A program made the translations under genes and the position numbers. From Bacillota bacterium (GTDB lineage: Bacteria > Bacillota_A > Clostridia > Lutisporales > Lutisporaceae), in assembly GCA_022706865.1 (NCBI GenBank), contig JAKJBT010000088.1, forward strand, positions 1 through 6,729: 6,729 bases of DNA, read 5' to 3'. The notes below the pieces were generated by a model that was given only the letters and a program-made list of their open reading frames with translations, was not told the DNA's origin and made no database searches. This document shows, piece after piece, positions 1 through 5,392 of the stretch. The first letter of the stretch is position 1. Each line of letters begins with the position of its first letter.

Positions 1-1250
1 AGCATCCTAATTGTATCACCGTCTTTAACACCTAACTGTCTCAGCTCATCAACGATACCCCTCTTTCTAAGTACCTTTTGAAAGTACTTGATAGAGTCAT
101 TATCATCCAGGTTAACTGATGCAAGCAATTGTTCAATCAGCTTCCCTTCCACGATAAATACTCCATTTTCCTTTCTGGCAGTAAATGGCTTATCCTCTGT
201 ATTAATATGATACATCAAATCTGTGATTTCTTCAACCGGTTCTTCATCATCTTTTATACTTTCAAGCAGGTTAAAAACTCTATCCATAAGCGGTGCAATG
301 CCATCCTTGGTTGCCGCCGAAATTGCAAACACCTCATATCCCTTCCTGCTAAGCGTTTCCGCTATCCTGTTGTAGTTTTCCTTCGCGGCAGGAATATCCA
401 TCTTGTTGCAGGCGACAACCTGCGGCTTGTTCGCAAGCTTCTCGCTGTACAGCTTCAATTCCTCATTAATTTTATCAAAATCCTCCAGGGGATCCCTTCC
501 CTCAAGTCCTGAAGCATCCAGCAGATGTATCAGCACTTTTGTCCTTTCTACATGCCTCAAAAAATCATGCCCCAATCCCACTCCGCTGTGGGCTCCTTCA
601 ATAAGTCCGGGAATATCGGCAATCACAAAGCTCCTGTCTCCTCCTAAATCGACTACTCCCAGATTCGGTACAAGAGTTGTAAAATGATAATTCGCAATTT
701 TGGGTTTTGCAGAAGTAACTATAGAAAGGAATGTTGATTTTCCGACATTGGGAAATCCTATAAGCCCAACATCGGCCAAAAGCTTTAGTTCCAGCTCAAT
801 CCATCTTTCCAATCCCGGCTCACCCGGCTGGGCAAATCTGGGCGCCTGCCTTGTAGGAGTGGCAAAATGCTGATTCCCTTTTCCACCCTTACCCCCAAGT
901 GCAGCAATCACCTTGTCCCCGGGTTTCTTCAGATCTCCAAGAAGGGTTCCGGTTTCGGCATCCCTGAGGATGGTGCCTGCAGGCACCTTTATGTACAGGT
1001 CATCAGCACTCTTGCCGGATGAATTATTGGTTCCTCCCATTTCTCCGTTTTCGGCAATATGCTTTCTCTTATATCTGAAATCCATCAGGGTTCTCATGTT
1101 TTCGTCGACTATGAAGACTATGTCTCCGCCTTTTCCTCCGTCTCCTCCATCCGGTCCGCCGTTAGGCACGTACTTCTCCCTGCGGAAGGATACCCTGCCG
1201 TCTCCTCCATTTCCCGCTTTTATATATACTTTTGCCTTGTCTACAAACAT
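1..1250 (-). CDS. obgE: Obg/CgtA family GTPase, C-terminal end cut by window edge
   Basis: Obg is an essential GTPase that binds the 50S subunit and acts in late ribosome assembly; in Bacillus subtilis it is also tied to stress and sporulation signalling. Reading 1250 to 3 gives 416 uninterrupted codons. Residues 1-158 form the glycine-rich Obg fold (starting MFVDKAKVYIKAGNGGDG). The G domain follows: G1 GFPNVGKS at 165-172, switch I YHFTTLVPN at 188-196, G3 DIPG at 212-215, G4 NKMD at 282-285 and G5 SAAT at 311-314. Residues from about 345 match the Obg C-terminal (OCT) domain, ending in a DGDTIRM segment close to the usual end, so I estimate about 10 residues are missing. The ATG at 1250 has GGAG 6 nt upstream, inside the last codons of the Spo0B-like gene, whose stop lies 1 nt before the ATG. 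This points to translational coupling. All GTPase motifs are intact and the identification is firm. Confidence 0.98.
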   Translation of the reverse strand, partial: MFVDKAKVYIKAGNGGDGRVSFRREKYVPNGGPDGGDGGKGGDIVFIVDENMRTLMDFRYKRKHIAENGEMGGTNNSSGKSADDLYIKVPAGTILRDAETGTLLGDLKKPGDKVIAALGGKGGKGNQHFATPTRQAPRFAQPGEPGLERWIELELKLLADVGLIGFPNVGKSTFLSIVTSAKPKIANYHFTTLVPNLGVVDLGGDRSFVIADIPGLIEGAHSGVGLGHDFLRHVERTKVLIHLLDASGLEGRDPLEDFDKINEELKLYSEKLANKPQVVACNKMDIPAAKENYNRIAETLSRKGYEVFAISAATKDGIAPLMDRVFNLLESIKDDEEPVEEITDLMYHINTEDKPFTARKENGVFIVEGKLIEQLLASVNLDDNDSIKYFQKVLRKRGIVDELRQLGVKDGDTIRM

Positions 1251-1251
1251 A

Positions 1252-1929
1252 TTATTCTCCTTTATTGACCTTGGGAATATTCAAAATGAAGGTTGTTCCG
1301 TCCCCAAGCATTTTCCCGTCAAGCTTAAGGTCGCTGCAGTACTTCATAATCATATCAAATCCCAAGACGCCTCTTGCTGCTTTCTTCCAATAAATTGCCT
1401 GTTCGGGAATATTAAAATCAACAGACCTAAACAGTCCTTCCCTTATCTCCCTGCAGTATATCTCCATCAGAAATCCCTCTGAGCTTTCTTTCAGGTTATA
1501 TATAACATGGGCATTTTTCATACCCTTTTCATCAAGCACATATAAAAAGCCCAATATCACATGGTCTACAACATATACAACAGGGATCTCGTCAAGAATC
1601 CTTACAGCAGAATCAAAACTGACCTCAACGCTGACCTCAAGCTTAAGGTCGAAGCTCTCCGCTTCTTTTACCTTATTGTAAAGTAAATCGGCCAGTTTTA
1701 TGCATTTACAGTTATATAGCCTGCCTATGTTTTCCATCCGCTTGCAGTATTCAGAAATGTGTTCCAGCACCTTGTCCGGTTTCTTTAACTGAGTATAGCC
1801 GTACAATATCTGAAGCAGGTTGAAAAAGTCGTGGCGCTGCTCGCTTAAATGCTCTTTCAAGCTCTCAATGTACCGTTCCTTCTCCGACTCAAAGGCAGGA
1901 ACATCATCCATTCCGCTATTTATGTTCAT
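1252..1929 (-). CDS. Spo0B-like sensor/phosphotransferase domain protein
   Basis: This 225-residue protein resembles Spo0B, the phosphotransferase that in Bacillus moves phosphate from Spo0F to Spo0A. After a short N-terminal tail, residues 30-50 (EQRHDFFNLLQILYGYTQLKK) match the Spo0B alpha-helical hairpin (SpoOB_a type), with H33 in the RHDFxNxLQ setting of the phospho-accepting histidine (H30 in B. subtilis Spo0B). The rest looks like a worn histidine-kinase ATPase fold: GVLGFDMIMKYC (187-198) and GDGTTFILNIP (209-219) fit the last helix and strands, but I see no N-box asparagine or DxGxG ATP-binding box. Spo0B itself has a degenerate ATPase-like domain that does not bind ATP. The position between rpmA and obg is the same as in Bacillus. 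No signal peptide or membrane segment is visible, so it is probably cytoplasmic. A shortened sensor kinase in the same fold is an alternative. The partner proteins cannot be told from this window. Confidence 0.85.
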   Translation of the reverse strand: MNINSGMDDVPAFESEKERYIESLKEHLSEQRHDFFNLLQILYGYTQLKKPDKVLEHISEYCKRMENIGRLYNCKCIKLADLLYNKVKEAESFDLKLEVSVEVSFDSAVRILDEIPVVYVVDHVILGFLYVLDEKGMKNAHVIYNLKESSEGFLMEIYCREIREGLFRSVDFNIPEQAIYWKKAARGVLGFDMIMKYCSDLKLDGKMLGDGTTFILNIPKVNKGE

Positions 1930-1961
1930 ATTAATCTCATCTCCTGTACTGCAAAAATGTT

Positions 1962-1988
1962 AAAAAAGGTACAGCCTGGCCGTACCTT
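1962..1988 (-). terminator. Intrinsic terminator after rpmA
   Basis: On the minus strand a 10-bp stem, AAGGTACGGC and GCTGTACCTT (one G-U pair), closes a 3-nt CAG loop and ends in a run of six T. It begins 16 nt after the rpmA stop codon. It should end much of the transcription of rplU-prp-rpmA. Only 32 nt lie between it and the start codon of the Spo0B-like gene, and I see no convincing promoter there, so downstream genes probably depend on read-through or on a promoter inside the upstream genes. Confidence 0.88.
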
Positions 1989-2004
1989 CAGTAATTCTAT
2001 GCTA

Positions 2005-2286
2005 TTATTGCACCGGATACACACTTGCCTGCTTCTTGTCTCTGCCTTTACGTTCAAATTTAACAACACCCTCAATAAGCGCAAATAATGTGTCATCCTT
2101 ACCAATCCCTACATTTATGCCAGGATGGATTTTTGTTCCTCTCTGCCTTACTATTATATTTCCGGCAAGCACAGACTGTCCGTCCGCCTTTTTTGTTCCC
2201 AGTCTCTGTGAATGGGAGTCCCTGCCGTTTCTTGAGCTGCCCACACCTTTTTTATGTGCAAACAACTGAAGGTTCATCTTGAACAT
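2005..2286 (-). CDS. rpmA: 50S ribosomal protein L27, with cleavable N-terminal extension
   Basis: L27 sits near the peptidyl transferase centre of the 50S subunit, and its N-terminal tail reaches toward the tRNA ends. The 93-residue product starts [20 protein letters not shown]; the core holds [18 protein letters not shown] and [10 protein letters not shown], both typical of the family. The first nine residues are the Firmicutes-type extension. By analogy with Staphylococcus aureus L27 (MLKLNLQFF before ASKKG), Prp should cut between F9 and A10, leaving 84 residues with A10-H-K-K-G as the mature start. The ATG at 2286 is chosen because AGGAGG lies 7 nt upstream; the internal Met4 would be 16 nt away and would lose part of the cleavage motif. 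Its stop TAA is followed at once by an in-frame TAG. The prp gene ends 2 nt upstream. Confidence 0.98.
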   Translation of the reverse strand: MFKMNLQLFAHKKGVGSSRNGRDSHSQRLGTKKADGQSVLAGNIIVRQRGTKIHPGINVGIGKDDTLFALIEGVVKFERKGRDKKQASVYPVQ

Positions 2287-2288
2287 AT

Positions 2289-2621
2289 CTACACCTCCTC
2301 TTCAACTATATCAATGTGTCTTTTATAGTTTTCCTTAATACTCTTAAACCCTTCGTACATGGTTTCAAGTATCGCATCGCACATTATGCGTTTTCTGTCC
2401 GACCCGGCACCGGTAATACTGCAATCAAGGTATCCTTCTTCAAGTTTGTAGTTCACTTCCGCCTCGGCAACCTTCAACAGCCCAAGGAGAGCCGTTTGGC
2501 CAAGAGCAGAAACCGCACTGCAGACTATATCTTTGCCATGGGTATCGTAGCCTGAATGCCCCGATATCTTGAAACCCGTTATTTTACCCTCTCGGGCCTT
2601 GTAGATCACAATCTTAATCAA
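2289..2621 (-). CDS. prp: Ribosomal-processing cysteine protease Prp (YsxB), L27 N-terminal peptidase
   Basis: Prp removes the N-terminal extension of L27 before or during 50S assembly. The catalytic pair is visible: [20 protein letters not shown], with histidine 22 and cysteine 34 when the start is TTG at 2621. These are the same numbers as in S. aureus Prp (H22, C34). The product is 110 residues, normal for the family. An upstream in-frame TTG at 2630 would add three residues, but it directly abuts the GGAG at 2631-2634, leaving no spacing; the TTG at 2621 is 9 nt from it and gives the usual MIKI-type N-terminus. The gene lies between its substrate gene rpmA (2 nt away) and rplU (29 nt away), the standard Firmicutes order. 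Confidence 0.95.
   Translation of the reverse strand: MIKIVIYKAREGKITGFKISGHSGYDTHGKDIVCSAVSALGQTALLGLLKVAEAEVNYKLEEGYLDCSITGAGSDRKRIMCDAILETMYEGFKSIKENYKRHIDIVEEEV
2292..2299 (-). promoter_or_regulatory. Ribosome binding site of rpmA
   Basis: AGGAGGTG lies inside the last codons of prp, with AGGAGG 7 nt from the ATG at 2286. It settles the long, extension-bearing start of L27 and suggests coupled translation of protease and substrate. Confidence 0.85.
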
Positions 2622-2630
2622 AAAAGACAA

Positions 2631-2634
2631 CTCC
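2631..2634 (-). promoter_or_regulatory. Ribosome binding site deciding the prp start
   Basis: GGAG is 9 nt from the TTG at 2621 and 0 nt from the TTG at 2630, which favours the shorter Prp. A moderate site plus a TTG codon predicts lower output than for the flanking ribosomal protein genes, which use AGGAGGTG and ATG. Confidence 0.65.
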
Positions 2635-2650
2635 GTTGCTTTTTTCGCTT

Positions 2651-2962
2651 TTATGCGTTTATATTTTCGATTTTTACCTTTGTAAATGGCTGTCTGTGAC
2701 CCTGCTTCTTCCTGTAATCCTTCTTCGGCTTATATTTGAATACAATTACCTTTTTTGCTTTGCCATTCCCAACAACTGTTCCTTCAACCTTCGCACCTGC
2801 AACTACAGGATTCCCGACCTGAAGCTCACCGTTATCTCCTACAGCAAGTACTTCTTCAAACATAACCTTTTCACCGGATTCCGCGTCAAGCTTTTCTACT
2901 GTAAGTACATCACCGACTTTAACCATATATTGCTTGCCGCCGGTCTTTATTATTGCATACAT
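2651..2962 (-). CDS. rplU: 50S ribosomal protein L21
   Basis: L21 is a 50S subunit protein that binds 23S rRNA. The 103-residue product starts [18 protein letters not shown] and ends with the basic [26 protein letters not shown] segment, the L21 signature; the length is normal. I start at the ATG at 2962 rather than the in-frame ATG at 2980, because AGGAGGTG lies between the two, 7 nt before 2962, and L21 proteins begin at MYAII. It is the first gene after a good promoter and a structured leader and is followed by prp and rpmA. Confidence 0.98.
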   Translation of the reverse strand: MYAIIKTGGKQYMVKVGDVLTVEKLDAESGEKVMFEEVLAVGDNGELQVGNPVVAGAKVEGTVVGNGKAKKVIVFKYKPKKDYRKKQGHRQPFTKVKIENINA

Positions 2963-3057
2963 TAGGCTACACCTCCTCATAAATAAGTCTCGCCGAATTC
3001 AAGGCATCCTCATTGCATCAGAGAATTTAAACCCGATTCGTGCGGATACGCCTACGC
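2963..3057 (-). ncRNA. rplU 5' leader, candidate L21 leader RNA
   Basis: The predicted transcript has about 95 nt before rplU. Near its 5' end is a small hairpin (3056-3039): CGT-AG-GCG, loop TATC, CGC-ACG, giving 6 bp with a 2-nt bulge. Further on, GGATGCC (about 3009-3003) could pair with GGC-GT-ATCC (about 3052-3044), an arrangement that excludes the first hairpin. Firmicutes rplU genes are known to carry a conserved L21 leader (Rfam L21_leader), thought to allow autoregulation by the ribosomal protein. That this stretch belongs to the family is my inference from position, length and pairing. Confidence 0.6.
2970..2977 (-). promoter_or_regulatory. Ribosome binding site of rplU
   Basis: AGGAGGTG, 7 nt before the ATG at 2962, is a near-perfect anti-16S match. 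It lies downstream of the alternative ATG at 2980 and so rules out that longer start. Confidence 0.85.
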
Positions 3058-3063
3058 CAGTAT

Positions 3064-3092
3064 ATGATATCACACAGTAAATTTTTTGTCAA
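3064..3092 (-). promoter_or_regulatory. Vegetative sigma-A type promoter for rplU-prp-rpmA
   Basis: A consensus -35 TTGACA (3092-3087) is separated by exactly 17 nt from a -10 TATCAT (3069-3064, five of six matches to TATAAT). Transcription should start near 3057. The first base of the -35 box directly follows the TAA stop of the RNase gene, so the ribosomal protein genes have their own promoter even though no terminator separates them from the upstream genes. Confidence 0.8.
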
Positions 3093-4616
3093 TTAAATTT
3101 CCCTGCAGCCCTTTCTTCGAAGCTCCGTAATTTCCGGCATGCCTATGCCTTTCACAATATAGCCTTCCCTGTGAAGCTCTGCCGAAGTCCTGACAAATAC
3201 AGGTTTATTAAAACTCTTACCCAGTTCAAACATGTCCTCATCTATATAATAGTTTATCAATTCTTCCACATCCGGATGAATCTCAAGAAAAGCTGCCATG
3301 GCACCGGTACTAAAAAACAAACTGTTTACTTCCTTTTCAATTTTCTTGACAATTGTCTCACTGGATAAAATCCTTCCCTCCCCTTTGCAGTAAGGGCATG
3401 GTGCCATCAGAATCTTTTCTATACGCTGCCTCACCTTTTTTCGGGTCATTTCAACCAGGCCCAGCTGAGTCATCCCAAGTACGTTGGTTCTTGTCCTGTC
3501 TTTTTTCAATGCATTTTTCAGAGCTTCAAGAACTGTACTTTCGTGGACTGCATCCGTCATGTCAATGAAATCAATTATTATGATGCCTCCTATATCTCTT
3601 AAACGCAGCTGCTTTGCTATCTCCTTTGCTGCCTCTATATTCGTCTTTAGCACTGTATCCTTCAAGTCCACCGTACCGACATACTTTCCTGTATTCACAT
3701 CTATGGATGTAAGTGCTTCGGTCTGGTCTATGACTATATATCCTCCGCATTTAAGCCAGACCTTGCGATTGATTATCTTGCTTATCTGCGGCTCTACCTG
3801 GTAATATTCAAATATATCATAATTTCTGTTGTAATATTCCACCTTGTTTTTAAAATGGGATGAAATAATTGTTGCAAGTTCCCGGACCTTCTCATAGTGT
3901 TCCTTGTTGTTGATTACAAGCCTGTCAATATCCTTGGTGAACATATCTCTGACGGTCCTGTATATTATGCTCATATCCTTATGTACTATTCTTGGGGCGG
4001 CACCGGTCTTTTGCTTTTGTTTTATATTATCCCAAAGCTTCAATAAAAAATTTATGTCATTGCTTAAATCTGCTTCGGTGCAATCCTCTGCGGCAGTTCT
4101 GATTATCAGTCCCATTCCCCTGGGTTTCAGCTCTTCTGCCAGCTTTTTCAGCTTTTCTCTGGTATCTTCATCCTCTATGCGCCTTGATATTCCTACGTAT
4201 TCAACAGTGGGCATCAATACAGCGTATCTTCCCGGCAGAGTAATATGTGTTGTCACCCTTGCTCCTTTTGTATCTATAGGCTCCTTCATAATCTGAACCA
4301 TTATTTCCTGTCCGGCCTTAAGAAGCTCATCTATCTGATAATCCTTATATTGCGCAGAACTGACATACTCCTCATCCTCATCAAAATAAGTATTTGGAAG
4401 CGCATCCTTCACATATAAAAATGCATTCTTATCCAAACCAATATTTATAAAGGCTGCCTGCATTCCGGGAAGCACATTCTCCACCCTTCCCTTGTATATA
4501 TTGCCGGTAATCCTTTCATCGCTCTGCCTTTCAATATATATCTCCGTCAGTTCCTTGTTTTCCAGCAAAGCAACACGGGTTTGCCTGGAACCGACATCAA
4601 TAATGATTTCTTTCAT
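3093..4616 (-). CDS. rng: RNase E/G family endoribonuclease
   Basis: Members of this family cut single-stranded, A/U-rich RNA and act in rRNA maturation and mRNA decay. The 507-residue protein begins MKEIIIDVGSRQTRVALLEN, as RNase G types do. An S1 RNA-binding domain spans about 35-120 (GNIYKGRVENVLPGMQAAFINIG). The DNase I-like catalytic domain carries the metal-binding aspartates D306 (in SIDVNTGKYVG) and D349 (in IIIDFIDM), matching D303 and D346 of Escherichia coli RNase E. The zinc-link CPYC (407-410) supplies the cysteines that join subunits, and the remainder fits the small domain. It lacks the long C-terminal degradosome scaffold, so it is like RNase G or a bare catalytic half of RNase E. 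The ATG at 4616 has AAGGAG 8 nt upstream. The DUF2344 gene ends 62 nt upstream with no terminator between, suggesting co-transcription. Confidence 0.95.
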   Translation of the reverse strand: MKEIIIDVGSRQTRVALLENKELTEIYIERQSDERITGNIYKGRVENVLPGMQAAFINIGLDKNAFLYVKDALPNTYFDEDEEYVSSAQYKDYQIDELLKAGQEIMVQIMKEPIDTKGARVTTHITLPGRYAVLMPTVEYVGISRRIEDEDTREKLKKLAEELKPRGMGLIIRTAAEDCTEADLSNDINFLLKLWDNIKQKQKTGAAPRIVHKDMSIIYRTVRDMFTKDIDRLVINNKEHYEKVRELATIISSHFKNKVEYYNRNYDIFEYYQVEPQISKIINRKVWLKCGGYIVIDQTEALTSIDVNTGKYVGTVDLKDTVLKTNIEAAKEIAKQLRLRDIGGIIIIDFIDMTDAVHESTVLEALKNALKKDRTRTNVLGMTQLGLVEMTRKKVRQRIEKILMAPCPYCKGEGRILSSETIVKKIEKEVNSLFFSTGAMAAFLEIHPDVEELINYYIDEDMFELGKSFNKPVFVRTSAELHREGYIVKGIGMPEITELRRKGCREI

Positions 4617-4678
4617 AAACCGCGCTCCTTCATCCTTAGATTCAGATCCACTCAGGCAAATCTGCCCTTTGATTTTGG

Positions 4679-5392
4679 TTATAATTGTGCGCTTTCATAT
4701 TCAAGCAAATCCATAAGCTTGCCGTTTTTCAATCCATATACTTGTTCCCTGTTTATCCTGATGCTTTGAATATCATATCTTGTAAATTCCTTAAAGGCCT
4801 TAATTAATAATTCAGGTTTAAGGTTCCCCCTGCTTCCGCTGAGAAGAAGGCAGTCAATTGTGTACATATCCTTTTTCGACTCAGTCAGCTTCATACTGAC
4901 TAATAGGGGCCTTATATCTATCTCTTTGAGTTCAAAGTCCTTCTTGGGCTGTTCCTTCATTATCCTTATTTCCTTTTGTGCTGTAAATTCTTCAATTTTC
5001 TTTTTCAGCTCACCGGAAGATACGTTTTCTATAAAAATTCTAATGAGATATCTTGAATGAGAGACAACCGACATGGCACTCTTGTGATCTTCCCTCATCT
5101 CAATACCGTCCAATATCCTTATTCCCTCCGGCAGCGAGCCATTCAGGCGCCTCTGTATCTCTCTGACATCCATTGGCTCCGCAAGCTTAAGATCCACATA
5201 TTCGGCGCTGCTTGTGACACCCAGGGATAATGGTGCTCCAAAGGAAATCTCCATGTGAGGATTGAAACCGCTGCTGTAGGATATGGATATTCCTAATCTT
5301 CTCAATGCCCTTTGAAATACCCTCATCAAGTCCAGGTGGGATATATATTTCACTTCACTGCCTTTAGTGAATTTCAGTCTTATGTACATCAT
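4679..5392 (-). CDS. Radical SAM-linked DUF2344 protein (TIGR03936 type), function unknown
   Basis: I recognise the family from its N-terminal block at residues 17-68: ISHLDLMRVFQRALRRLG, then SSGFNPHMEISFG and APLSLGVTSSAEYVDL, rich in conserved histidine, arginine, asparagine and proline. The 237-residue protein is of normal length; the second half (from about 110) is lysine-rich and less conserved. No signal peptide or membrane segment is seen. Its biochemical role is not known to me. The family is found paired with, or fused to, TIGR03960 radical SAM proteins, and here its ATG (5392) overlaps the TGA of that gene by 4 nt (ATGA), so the two are probably made in equal amounts and act together. 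Met2 (5389) is an equally possible start. The basic character and the RNase and ribosomal neighbours suggest an RNA substrate, which is a guess. Confidence 0.9.
   Translation of the reverse strand: MMYIRLKFTKGSEVKYISHLDLMRVFQRALRRLGISISYSSGFNPHMEISFGAPLSLGVTSSAEYVDLKLAEPMDVREIQRRLNGSLPEGIRILDGIEMREDHKSAMSVVSHSRYLIRIFIENVSSGELKKKIEEFTAQKEIRIMKEQPKKDFELKEIDIRPLLVSMKLTESKKDMYTIDCLLLSGSRGNLKPELLIKAFKEFTRYDIQSIRINREQVYGLKNGKLMDLLEYESAQL

Noticed and set aside
129..687. Two overlapping plus-strand open frames opposite the obg G and OCT domains.
   Set aside because: They lack a recognisable domain and are antisense to a conserved frame with all five GTPase motifs intact.
913..1482. A 189-codon plus-strand open frame opposite obg and the end of the Spo0B-like gene.
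   Set aside because: It is the antisense shadow of two well-conserved genes, has no family resemblance and is rich in proline and serine, as expected from reading glycine-rich Obg codons backwards.
1319..1651. A 15-nt exact direct repeat, TCAAGCTTAAGGTCG at 1319-1333 and 1637-1651, the second copy lying in an imperfect palindrome.
   Set aside because: Both copies lie within the Spo0B-like gene and encode the same short DLKL stretch in frame; nothing else around them is repeated. Chance codon agreement explains it.
2978..2980. An upstream in-frame ATG for rplU that would add six residues (MRRCSL).
   Set aside because: The strong AGGAGGTG lies downstream of this codon and L21 proteins begin at MYAII.
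3904..4296. A 130-codon plus-strand open frame of hydrophobic and serine-rich composition opposite the RNase gene.
   Set aside because: It looks membrane-like only because it reads the complement of lysine/glutamate/isoleucine codons; the minus-strand frame is clearly RNase E/G.
4617..4678. Possible hairpin (GGCA, loop GATT, TGCC) between the DUF2344 gene and the RNase gene.
   Set aside because: The stem is 4 bp and no T run follows, so it is not a credible terminator; I also find no convincing promoter here.
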